In this document: positions 1-11,075 of the stretch, one piece after another
Position numbering within the stretch: the first letter of the stretch is position 1
Layout of the letters: every line of letters starts with the position of its first letter
Assembly: GCA_948470475.1 (NCBI GenBank)
Contig: OX419343.1
Location: 3,734,483-3,798,482 of the forward strand
Direction: 5' to 3'
DNA: 64,000 nt
Origin: Galaxea fascicularis
Taxonomy: Eukaryota > Cnidaria > Anthozoa > Scleractinia > Euphylliidae
Position numbers and translations under genes: made by a program
Notes under the pieces: generated by a model
Seen by the model: only the letters and a program-made list of their open reading frames with translations
The model's database searches: none
Told to the model about the DNA's origin: nothing

Positions 1-209
1 TTACAGACTCCCAGGCCAATTAGCATCATCCAAATCAGAGCAACATTCATCAGTGATAAAAATATTTACACCACTAGTGTGTTCTATGCACATGTACTGT
101 GAAAATCAGGACCAATTTAGCACGTCTAGACAACTGGGCAGTGAGAATTTTTTTAGCTGTCGTGAATGTTCTTTCTGTGAAAACTGAACGCTTCTGATTA
201 CGTACATAC

Positions 210-3200
210 CTTGGTGCCACCCTTAGCTTTCAGTGCAGCTTGTGTGCTTTCAAGGTCTGCTTGAAGTTTGCTTCTTTCTCCAATAGCACTTGTTGCCTAA
301 TGAACACAATGAAAAAATGTTTGTATAAGGGGCCATCAACATAATTATTCAAGGATGTTGAGCAGGGAGGAGTCAACAGGATTTTTAAGCAAGCTAAAAG
401 CCTTCTTGCAATTCAGAATATTATATCCCATGTCACTTTAATAATCAGATCCATCAGTCAATTCAGTTATGTGTCAACCTTACCTTCCCCTCCAAAATTT
501 TCATGCGATCTCTGAGCTTTGTGTTTTCTTCATTCAAACGATTTATTTCCTGTGAAAGAAAACCAGTTACAGTTACATCTGTACAAGATACAACAGCTTT
601 ATCCATACATTTTAAAAAAATAACATGGAACAAAATATGTTCCATAAAGGTAATGCATCTCATGCAATTTGAATTGTTAAAATAATGTTGAAGGACAGAA
701 AGGAAATATGTCACGAGTTGATTGTTTGGAGTCCAGGTTTCTTTAAAAAACTATCTCCCTTAACCCTTTCCTCCTTGTAAGAGTGACTTTATAGATTTTA
801 CTTTGTCTAGCACAAGACGATTTTACTCATCAAAGGGAGACCCCTTAGGGGTTGAAGGGTTAAAAAACTATCTCCCTTGACCCTTTTCCCATTTAAGAGT
901 GACTTTATAGATTTTACTTTGTCTTAAACACCAGACGATTTTACTCATCAAAGGGAGACCCCTTAGGGGTTGAAGGGTTAAAAACTATCTCCGTTTAAAA
1001 CCCTTTCCTTCCTAAGAGTGACTTTACATGTAGATTTTACTTTGTCTAACGTCAGACAACTTTACTCGTCAAAGGGAGACCCCTTAGGGGTTGAAGGGTT
1101 AAATTCAATCCACTTTGGCCTACCGACACTGACACTATGACTGTCTTTGGAAACAACTCATACTTAGGTACATAACATTTTGGTATTATTTTGTGTCCTA
1201 AAGGCTTGAATGTAATGAATTAGCTTTTGATTTTTTTCCCTAAAACTAAGACAATAAAAGTATTGAAATGAAAAAGGATCTGATACAATATTGATTTGTA
1301 TTGCTTCAAAATGAAAAAAAAAATCATAATATTCAATTCAGTTGGTTCAGATTAACAACACTGTAAATTAGTACTGAAAAACCCATTAGGGAGTTACTAC
1401 CAATTTATTGTAATTTGTATTGTATCGTAATTTTAAAGCCAAAATCATCACTTTCTGAACTGAGCCCCTTACTAGGCTCTATACAAAGGTTGTATCTTTT
1501 CAGAAAAATAAATTAAACTCACCCCTAATTTCAGTTCTCATTCCCAAATACTTTCTAAAATAAGTATTTTCTTGGTTATTAAGTGATGTCCAACTACTGT
1601 TTATATACCATTAATTTTATAGTGTAGAGAAACTGTTGAAATAATAGAATCATCAAATCAAAAATAGGTGCTTAAATAATACTATACTCTTTGGTAAGGA
1701 AATGGAACCTTTTTTGCAAACTCAAGATGCTCTAAACTTGTTTCTGGAGAGACTATTGTCTTAAATAATGCAGAGTAAAATCAAATATATCCAAAAACCT
1801 TTTGCTGGTCTCTAATCAATTCTGTCAAGAGTTCTTTTTCTGAAAGTTGCAGAAGAATCATGATGACTGGGCAAGCTATCGTATAATCTGAGGGAATTTT
1901 TAACAGACTATAACAAAAATAAACCAAGCTAATACACAGAATGTTTCCATGGAGTGTTCAAATTGAGTGATTCAATTGTTTCATTTCAACCAATTATAAT
2001 TTAACAGAGTAATCTTGTGGTTTATCTTAACGACTATATTTAGAGAACCTAAAAGAAAAACATTTTAGCGTAATTTTCCACAATTAATACAGGAAACTTG
2101 AAACCTCTGTTTTCAAATTGTAATTAAATGAGAATAAAATATTTTCCCAGAATGATTTCAATAGAAAACAACCTCCTCATCTTAAAGGCCTGTTTACAGA
2201 TTGAAAAATAGATTATGTCACTGTTAGTGCTAAATTATGAATATCTGACAGTAAGGAATCTTTTAAGATGTAATTTGTAACCTGTATTTTTAATAATTAA
2301 ACCTAAGAAAGCAACTACATGTACATTTGTACAACCCCCTGATGACACATAAATTATTTTTGATAAAAATATGTCATAATACAAACATATTAGTGTTCAG
2401 AGTTGAATGATATCACAAATAATATTTGTTGTACAAGGACAAAGAAAATGATCCACAATCAAAACAACCTGAAAGAACAAAACTGAAAATAATAAAACAG
2501 TAGTTCACTCCTGATGAGAATTTGTGGATGGCATATACTGTAGCCCCATTGTTCATAAAACTATTATGGTAAATAAAACACAAACCCTTGATGCCTCGTT
2601 CGTAAAGGTAAAATTCAAAAGAATATTTTACCTTGAACGAGGCATCGAGGGCTAATTTGAATAAAAACAAAAGAATGTTAAAATGGGAACCATTTTGGAA
2701 AAAGGTGTATAGCAACACATTCATTTGACAAGTAAAACATAGGTATACACAAATTAAAGATCAATGGTAGCCCTAATTGTTAACAAGGAGGCGGGCCATG
2801 CTGGAAGGAAGTGCCACCTAATATTAAATTCCCATAATACAATACAATACATTATTATTAGTCTTCCCCACGGTTCAACACTTTTTTGGGGACTTTTTGC
2901 CAGACTGCAAGGCCAGTTTACAATCAATGTGAGAAATCATAGATGCCCTAAGGTAAGCACTAGGGGTGGTCACAACCAGGGTTTGTTACGTCCCTAGTGG
3001 TTCTTTAACGTCCCACAGAGTTAATTGTGAAGGGTTGTGAGACGGGACCTCCAGTTTTATCGTCCTTATCCGAGAAGACTAGAAAGTCTAACCATTTGCA
3101 GATGTCATTGCAAAGGAAGCACCTTCTCCTCAGTTATTTAAAGACCCTGAGTGTTGGTCCGGCTAGGGCTTGAACCCCCGACCTCCCGCACGGTAATCCA

Positions 3201-6200
3201 GCACTCTAGCAACTGAGCCAACTGGTCGGCGGTCAATTATAATTTTCTAAGGTATTGATAATAATAAACAGAATGTGATCACCAAAGATAAAAAGCCCTA
3301 TACCTAATGTTATTACAAATTTTCATCTGGTCATTGAGAGATTTTGGATTGCAGATTTATTAATGGCAAATAGCCAATTTCAGGATCTCATAAAATACTT
3401 TTTCCAAGAGTTGTCACTGTTAACTACTACAGTGTATGAAAATGGCAACCATACAAAATAATTCTTGCATTTATGGTTAACATAATTGCGAAACCACTAG
3501 TTTACACATAAGAAAAGTAAACAGGAAATTATATAGTTGCAGTCTGAAAATTGTCATCACAGGGTTATTTTTGCTGTTTACCATTAATTTCGCTGTAATC
3601 CAATTTCTGTATGTCACTAAAAAGAAATACGTGATGCATGTTCTACTTGTTAAAAAAACTGTGTGGTCTCAGAAAATATTTATACACCCCATGAAGGTTT
3701 TTTGGGTTTTTTTTGGTTTTTTGGTCACCCCTCCAGAAATTCCAATTTCCAGGCATAACTAATCAATGATCAATAACATCAGTGGGTACATCAATATGGA
3801 GCATTAATTACTCTCTGATCCATTGATTACTCAATGATGCCATTTATCAATCATTGATGTCATCGATTATCTATCAATTATACATTGATTAGGGCTCTGA
3901 AAATAATATTCCCAACAGTTTGATTTTGTTTAGAGCCATCCTGTTTTGGGTCAATCTGACAGGAAACAACTATGGCGGAAAATCAACGTGATAATTTAAC
4001 ATTGTCAGAGATGAAGATAAATTTCTACTCATGCAAGGACACTACTTAAGCCCTGACACTTTCACAATCTTTGCCACCCCCCGGCCCCTTGGAATTCCAC
4101 AACCACTTTTACAGCTAAAACATTTGTTTTGTCTTCAATCTAAGCAACCATAAATTATGCAGAATTTATTTGTTAAGTTATACTGGAAAAGCACACAATG
4201 ATGCCATCATAGAGGGATATCAGTATATTTGTATGCCTAGTGACCAATTTTTTCGAATCTCTGCTGTCAGAAAATTATATGTTGTTCATTTTACTTACAG
4301 TAGTATTTATTAATGTTGGCATTTACAAGCTGTATTGTACTTATATAGGAAAGTTAAAAATATGTGATACTCATGCAAGAGATAAATGTGGTAATTTAAG
4401 CCATTCTTAGGGTACCTGTGTGCTATTAGAAGTGCCATCCATTCAAAACATATTTACAGTATTTCCAAGAAATTAACACAAGTGGTGAGGTTAATGGACT
4501 CAAAGGAGTGCATACATTTCATTAAAAATAATAATGACATACATGTGAGCAACGGCAGTGAAGCAGCAAATTGCAATTTCCAAAATATCCATTGCCATTT
4601 GTAGAGAAGAATGCATGATACGATAGGAGACTGGACACTAGTTTATCGGACCACGTTGTCCTTGTTTTACTTTCTCGTCATTCTCTTGCGAGGATGACCG
4701 TTTGCATTAAACACATGCCTTCATGAAACGGATGTATTCCTATCTAATTTGGAAGCCCGAGTGAAGGCCAGTATGGCATCTAGATTGTTCCCATTTATCT
4801 ATTTCTGTTGTTACTTATTTTCCATGTTCAATATGTCAGACCAAACACTCACTACTTGAAGTAATGCTGCTCCTCCTCCTTCATTTAAAGGTTCCAGTTT
4901 GGGTGCCTGGGATAATTTTGATAACTTAGACTGTAAAGGAAACAAAAAATGATACAGAATTAAGTGTAGTAAGGAAAAGTCCTTGTGTATTTCTTTTCAA
5001 ACAGCCTTTTTTTAAACAGAAATGTGTCACTTTAGGCTTAAAATTATATTCTTGGCATTGCAATGACATCCAACTTAACACTTAATAATACTTTATTTCA
5101 CAAACTTTATTGTCATGTGCATTCAAAAACCATCTAGTACAGTGAATCTAACACACAAGACAAACTATAGCGTTCAATGTCCGCCAAAATTCAACTTTTG
5201 AATTTTGCTTGTATTTTTGGCATTCGATGTTGTAGTTTTACAATTTGTACCTACATCTGCAATTGAACATTCAAGTTTCCAATTTCTCTACTCCACTTGT
5301 CGATTTGACATTGTTTGTTTCACGATTCAACTTTGTAGTTTGAAGTATTCAACATTCAAGTTTACGCAATTCAACATTCAACTTTCGAAGATGCATGTTT
5401 TTGATATCCAACCGCAAGCCAGTCAATGACAGTCAGTGTGGGCTCAGCAAACTATCAAAATTCTCCCTTAGTAGGGGCTGGCAGAGGCAAGTCACACTAT
5501 CCTAGACAGTAGCTTTTACCACGGAAAATGGTGCCGCATTTCATTCTTGTTGTACCTAACACCCGATCCTACGTAAGTAATTTATTTTACTGTTAAGATT
5601 TACAACAGTCATATATCTAAATGTCCTATGCAGTCAAGTACCATATATGTCAATGGAAATATAAGAAAAGTTTAATGGTTCATACACCTGGCTATACGTA
5701 TAGTGATGTAAATTTTTAAAATACGCTGTGGCTATATGGCCGGTAACCGGCCAAGGTGTTAAAAAAACTAAATGGCCGGCAGTCCGAGATTTTTCTAAAA
5801 ATTGTCGAATCAAAGAATCCTGGCTAATCCAGACCATCGTATGTCAATTAGGAAAAGTCAAGCGATCCTGAAATGATTTTTAAATCTCAAGTCCAGCGCT
5901 TGCTTTATGCTGGCCTTATAGGACGAACCGTATTTTCGTGACACTTCGACTGCCGGCCAAGATGTTAAAAACACTAAATGACCGGCAGTCCAATAAAAAT
6001 TACAAGATCGAAGAATTTCAGTCAATTTAAACTGTCAAAGATCAGCCATCTATGCAACCGGTTTTGTAGGATTTATCCATCATTTCTACAATTTTTATCG
6101 GACTGCCGGTCATTTAGTGTTTTTGAAGCCTTGGCCGGCAGTCGACCTGAAAAAAATTCCAAGTGTCACGAAATACGGTTCGTCCTGTAAGGCCAGCATA

Positions 6201-9072
6201 TTAAGCAAGCGCTGGACTTGAGATTTAAAAATCATTTCAGGATCGCTTGACTTTTCCTAATTGACATACGATGGTCTGGATTAGCCAGGATTCTTTGATT
6301 CGACAATTTTTAGAAAAATCTCGGACTGCCGGCCATTTAGTTTTTTTAACACCTTGGCCGGTTACCGGCCATATAGCCACAGCGTATTTTAAAAATTTAC
6401 ATCACTATACGTATAGCCAGGTGTATGAACCATTAAACTTTTCTTATATTTCCATTGACATATATGGTACTTGACTGCATAGGACATTTAGATATATGAC
6501 TGTTGTAAATCTTAACAGTAAAATAAATTACTTACGTAGGATCGGGTGTTAGGTACAACAAGAATGAAATGCGGCACCATTTTCCGTGGTAAAAGCTACT
6601 GTCTAGGATAGTGTGACTTGCCTCTGCCAGCCCCTACTAAGGGAGAATTTTGATAGTTTGCTGAGCCCACACTGACTGTCATTGACTGGCTTGCAGTTGG
6701 ATATCAAAAACATGCATCTTCGAAAGTTGAATGTTGAATTGCGTAAACTTGAATGTTGAATACTTCAAACTACAAAGTTGAATCGTGAAACAAACAATGT
6801 CAAATCGACAAGTGGAGTAGAGAAATTGGAAACTTGAATGTTCAATTGCAGATGTAGGTACAAATTGTAAAACTACAACATCGAATGCCAAAAATACAAG
6901 CAAAATTCAAAAGTTGAATTTTGGCGGAAATTGAACGCCATAAACAAACACTTTTGATTTCCCGCCTTCTCTGACAAAAATCTTGGTGATCAAACAACCA
7001 ATATCGAGCCAAAAGTAACAAAATTTAGTTGAAGCCAATGAGAGCCCAACTTTTTTTTTTCAAAGAAAGAAAATAATACAGACACTGTACAGCCACGCAT
7101 GAATTTGTAACTTATAAAATTAACTGTGGCTAGCTTTTTGTATAAATTTATTGCTTCTTTACCTGTGATGTAGATTTTGTGGCAGAGAACTCTCTTTCTT
7201 CAAACTTTGCAATTTCATCTATTAACTCCCTGAGTGGTCATGGAAATAAAAAAGGGAAAATTATACACCTTAAGTTACATACAGTACATGTAATTCCTTA
7301 CAGACAATATAAACTGAAAAATTAATTACAACATGTGAAAATACAACTTGTACAAAGGTTTTTAAGAATGGTGTATTATTGTGTAGAATGATGTTCAACT
7401 GATATTTACAATAATAGTAGTACCGGTAGTTATGCAACATTCTCATTTGTTAACCTGAATCTTGCAAGTCTTGTGTGTACTCCAAGAAAACACAACTGGA
7501 AAGTATGAGATTCTATGCTATAGACTGCACAAAACAAAGTTCTTCACCCACATAGAAAAAAAAGACTTTCCATTCAGCATGACTGTTAATTTTTCAGAAC
7601 TTCCTATTGAAAATGTTGGCTAAATAAAAAAATTCACCAAGCCCCCTACCCTTTCACAGGTATACATGTATAAATATAATTTATTATTGGAAAGCAAAAC
7701 AGGAAAACTGTAAATTTTCTCAACTGAAGAAACAAAAGGTAAATACCGAATTAGCTGGCTGTAATAAATAAAATAATGTTAAGTACACAACTGTGGCTCA
7801 CCTATTTTCTAGTTCAGATATATCAGCCTGTAATTTGAGATGCCATTTTTCAGCCTGACTAAACACTTGTCTTAGAAGTAAGACATTTGTGTGTGCAGCA
7901 TTGATGAGTTCAGACTCAACCTCTCCCCTCACTACGGCACACAGGCCATCCAACATGTCTGTTACTTCATCCAGAGTGTATGTGTCTTCAACAAGTCTGT
8001 TAATAAAACAAAATATTAGCTGTTACTTAAGGCGTCAGTCAACACCTAAATCAAAACTTGGCACACTTGTGTTAAGCCATGTTATTTGGTTAATCCACTG
8101 TATGGAGTATTTAAAATCTACAGTGCAGCTACCCTATTCAAGACCAAATCATAGTTCATTGAAATAACAAACGACCAGGTGACTGTCCGACCAGGTAACT
8201 CTGTATAACTTAAAGGGACCTGCCTGGTTGCCTGCAACTAAACCCAGTTGTCAGACTAGCCAATTAAACAAGATTTATAAAATAACTAAGATAGTACGCG
8301 GGCTCAGATTGGTCGAGAGGCGTGTTTGTATGAGAGTATGTAAACATGGTTGTGACTTTAACTTGTTTGGCTTTCTGCGCACTAATCACACCAGCACGAA
8401 TTTGAAAAAGGTTTTGAGTCGAAAAACTCGACAAGTTTACTTTATTTACCCATTTCCACGTCGGTTGAAACTTGGAAAATCTTTAGAAACATGCTGTGTC
8501 AATTTTTTTTCGCTTGAGCTGACATTTTAGCGAGAAAAACCCGTATTTTGGAAAGCATCTTTTTTGCAAAACAAAAACTGATTACGCGTACAAGCTTCGT
8601 GTACAAGACTTCGCGACTGGTAAGAATTTCTCTTTTAATCAATGCTCTGAACAAGAGCGTTTTGGTTTTTTTTGCTCGGGAAAGTTGTTTTATAAAAGCA
8701 ATAGAAAACTTGTTTCCTGTGTTTGCATATCCTGATATAAACACTCAAGGGGTTGGGAGAATTCTCGACAGTTATGCAAACCCTCAACTTCGTCTCGGGT
8801 TTGCATAACTGTCTCGAATTCTCCCAACCCGCTCTCGTGTTTATATCAGGCTATGCAAACACGGGAAACGTTTTCTATTGCTTAATTATAAAGACTAGTA
8901 TTCCAACAACAACTCTACCATAAACTGCAACTAGGACAAATGCATAATACCTGCTGTCCTTTAACTCCTCAAACGATGCATCCACACCTCTAAGCCTCTG
9001 ACCTCTGCTGTAACGTGCAAACCTAAGATAGTTTACTACATTTTGTTGATGGTGTTCATTCAGTCCTATATC
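210..9072 (-). CDS. LZTFL1: LZTFL1, leucine zipper transcription factor-like 1 (C-terminus off the left edge)
   Basis: Six coding exons on the minus strand, in gene order: 8951..9072, 7802..7996, 7163..7229, 4856..4930, 484..549, 210..296. All have AG acceptors and GT donors and the codon phases join (split Arg at the first two junctions, then phase 0). They give 204 residues; the vertebrate protein is about 300 aa, so roughly the last 90 residues lie left of base 1. The N-terminal exon reads DIGLNEHHQQNVVNYLRFAR and ends FEELKDSR. The next carries LVEDTYTLDEVTDMLDGL and EKWHLKLQADISELENR, which are diagnostic of LZTFL1. The last visible exons (NRLNEENTKLRDRMKILEG, then GERSKLQADLESTQAAL) are heptad-rich coiled coil. 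The family protein is cytoplasmic, binds the BBSome and controls ciliary entry of membrane receptors including Smoothened (known from vertebrates). The start codon is not certain; see the tentative exon at 11,539-11,541. Confidence 0.93.
745..1105. repeat. Three tandem copies of a ~118-bp unit
   Basis: Units begin at about 745, 863 and 980. Each starts with A-rich 'aaaactatctcc', contains 'agtgactttatagatttta' (with small changes) and ends 'ccccttaggggttgaaggg'. The copies differ by a few substitutions and small indels. It lies in the LZTFL1 intron between exons 484..549 and 4856..4930. Confidence 0.9.
2590..2646. repeat. Short palindrome (57 bp)
   Basis: Arms GATGCCTCGTTC and GAACGAGGCATC with additional inner pairing (AAGGTAAAAT / ATTTTACCTT). 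Intronic in LZTFL1. Confidence 0.75.
2950..3233 (-). mobile_element. tRNA-derived SINE, family 1, copy 1
   Basis: The minus strand reads an A-box-like 'ttggctcagttgctagagtg' and B-box-like 'gggttcaagccctagcc', followed by the family body ('tttaaataactgaggagaag', 'agtcttctcggataaggac') and 'gtgaccacccctagtgc' near the 3' end. Three other copies are at 17,055, 32,529 and 47,208. Intronic in LZTFL1. Confidence 0.85.
5168..6940. mobile_element. 1.77-kb foldback element with near-perfect ~850-bp arms, TA-flanked
   Basis: The left arm from 5168 (TAGCGTTCAAT) is repeated inverted to 6940 (ATTGAACGCCA), with a loop near 6,000-6,085. TA is present on both sides (5166-5167, 6941-6942), fitting a TA target duplication. 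The two arms even encode the same 67-residue frame and a 74-residue frame differing at one position. Inner modules repeat 'ggccggtaaccggcc' and 'accggcagtcc'. No transposase is present. It sits in the LZTFL1 intron between exons 4856..4930 and 7163..7229. Confidence 0.92.
8275..8884. mobile_element. Inverted-repeat element ending in a ~95-bp-arm hairpin
   Basis: From 8696 to 8884 the sequence folds back almost completely (arms contain 'gttgggagaattc' / 'gaattctcccaac' and 'gttatgcaaaccc' / 'gggtttgcataac'). The preceding 400 bases ('agtacgcgggctcag' onward) probably belong to the same element, but its left limit is uncertain. Confidence 0.7.
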
Positions 9073-9187
9073 CTGAAAACAGACATTGAGAATTACAAAG
9101 GTGGAGCACAACACAGACTTTCATGCCACATCAAAATAACTATCTCAGTGACACTACATCTATATCAGTGATACATCTAAGTTTCCA

Positions 9188-9207
9188 CCCCCCCCCCCCC
9201 CCCCCCC
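9188..9207. repeat. (C)20 homopolymer
   Basis: Twenty consecutive C residues just upstream of LZTFL1 exon 8951..9072 on the minus strand; a likely length-variable and assembly-sensitive site. Confidence 0.95.
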
Positions 9208-9259
9208 AGGAAAAAAATGTCAAATACTCTCAGTCTCTAAACAAGTAAACAACATATTT

Positions 9260-9280
9260 AATAATAATAATAATAATAAT
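9260..9280. repeat. (ATA)n microsatellite
   Basis: Seven uninterrupted trinucleotide units followed by unique sequence. Confidence 0.95.
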
Positions 9281-9867
9281 CAGTTTATTCAATGTTATCA
9301 GTTCTAGCAATACAAGTATTGAAAACTGAAGGTGTTATGGTGTCTCAGATTTTGAACATTGTTCAACACATCGCAACAATAATGTCCAAATTCTGTTGAG
9401 ATGCTCTCAGTATTGGTTGTGCACTTAACAGATATCCTGCAATACTCATACCCTCTAATTTCATATCATTCCAACAAGAAAAGTGACAGCTTTTTCAGCT
9501 TTTCTGCAATGAACTCAGTAAAAGTATGCTTTAATTGTTATCAATGTGTTGAATTATCTCGCCTGATTTTAGCCAACTTGGCTGAGCACCAGGCAACATT
9601 CCACACAATTTTACAGGATATTACATGTAATAATTATTGTTATATAACCATTATTGTCTGAGAATTAGAGTCAATGCAGGGTTGCTACCAAGATACCAGC
9701 ACCCATATATTCTGAACATAGTACCCGCCTTTGCCACTAAGGTACCAAAAAAGGCAACCAAAGAAATCTTAGGGGTACCGGCCTATTTGAAATCCTATAC
9801 CCTCCTTTCTTCAATTAATGAAACCTCTGTCAATGGTCCATTTCAACATAATTTAGCTTTGCTGAAA

Positions 9868-10180
9868 AAGTAATTCGAGATTCGCCAAGAGGCCGAGACC
9901 CTTGTTTGAAAATCTGGCACCGAGACTGAGACCAAACATGTGAGACTTCAAGACCGAGATAAATGCATGGAAAGATTTCCACACAGCCCCATACATTAAT
10001 AATTTTTATACATGCATCACTGTCATACTAACCCTGTTCTGAAAACAAATAGAGTTTGAGTCACAAAACGCATGTATGATAAATGTATGGAGCTTTGTGG
10101 AAATCTTGTCCAAATGCACTATAAATGAGACTTCAAAGACCCAAGATTTAGAGGTCCCATTCGCCACCCCTTCAAATGCA
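9868..10180. repeat. Dispersed 'gagacc'-rich repeat, copy 1
   Basis: Starts 'cgagattcgccaa' with 'gccgagacccttg' close behind, and ends 'cccaagattt...gccacccctt'. A second copy with the same start and end is at 25,527-25,727. Copy 1 is longer because of an inner inverted segment at about 9,971-10,107 ('aagatttccaca' / 'tgtggaaatctt'). Confidence 0.75.
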
Positions 10181-10592
10181 TGATACAGTTTGCAGGTGAA
10201 CAATGAGTAGGTCACAACTATGACTAATGTTGCAAGACTGTACATAAGAGAGCCTATATATTTCCAACCTGGCGCACGAACCTAACTGTAAGAGACCACA
10301 TTTCCTACTTGAGATAAAGTTGTGAGGGTTACAAGCTACTCAAAGTATTGTTCATGTTATTATCTTAGCAACGATTTTTGAGCTGTTTTATTGCATCTTT
10401 ATTAATTTATTTACTCACTAAATTAGCTGAAATACATATTTTAACATATTCTCTGAAAGACCATAAATCCTGGGTCACCCAATTTTTCTGCAAACTTCTA
10501 TCATACTTTGCGAAGAAACAAACAAATCTTTATTAATTAAGCTTAATGTAAATCGTAACACTAACTGGAATTTAAAATGATCGTAATCTCTT

Positions 10593-11075
10593 AGGGCGCT
10601 TACCATTAGTCAGAACTGGCCAAACAGATCCCGGGCTACAGAGTATGGCAGAATTCAATGAGATCTCGCACATGCAGAGCCATTGTTTGTCGCAAGCACC
10701 GCTGTTTTTCTGCGTGCACCGGGCGCACCTTGCACAATGCCACCAGAACTCCAGAACTCGTGCATATGTGGTTGATGGTATATGCCTCTTAGCCTTCCAG
10801 CTACCGCATCCAATGCTGAATTCTAGCGTGTGCAATGAGTGTTTAGAAAAAGACTCATGCATGCACTTGCCATACTCCGCAGATTGGGCCAGACCAGTCC
10901 ATTTACAAAAAGAATTCCACTATTAATCAGAACTGTCCATCCAGATCAGTTTATTTTTAAAGTGTGTGCTTAGCAGTGATGTGGTTTTAGCGAAAATTCT
11001 CGAAAGAAGCCTATTTCATTTTCAAAAAGACCGGTCCGGCTGGCACGTACATTACTGACGTTTGGTGAGCGCCCT
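10593..11075. mobile_element. TIR element with AGGGCGC ends
   Basis: Left end AGGGCGCTTACC and right end GGTGAGCGCCCT are inverted (one mismatch), followed by weaker inverted similarity. The inside shows no transposase frame. It lies between LZTFL1 and CBR1 (or in LZTFL1 intron 1). Confidence 0.65.

Noticed and set aside
745..1105. Possible CRISPR array
   Set aside because: Three contiguous ~118-bp tandem units without spacers in a eukaryotic intron.
5634..6474. Two identical 67-residue frames facing each other at 5,634 and 6,271, and two 74-residue frames further out
   Set aside because: They are the same sequence on the two arms of the foldback element; no splice context or domain, so not genes.
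10606..10608. ATG|gtaagc as an alternative LZTFL1 start exon
   Set aside because: It lies inside the terminal inverted repeat of the AGGGCGC element, so the match to a donor is likely chance.
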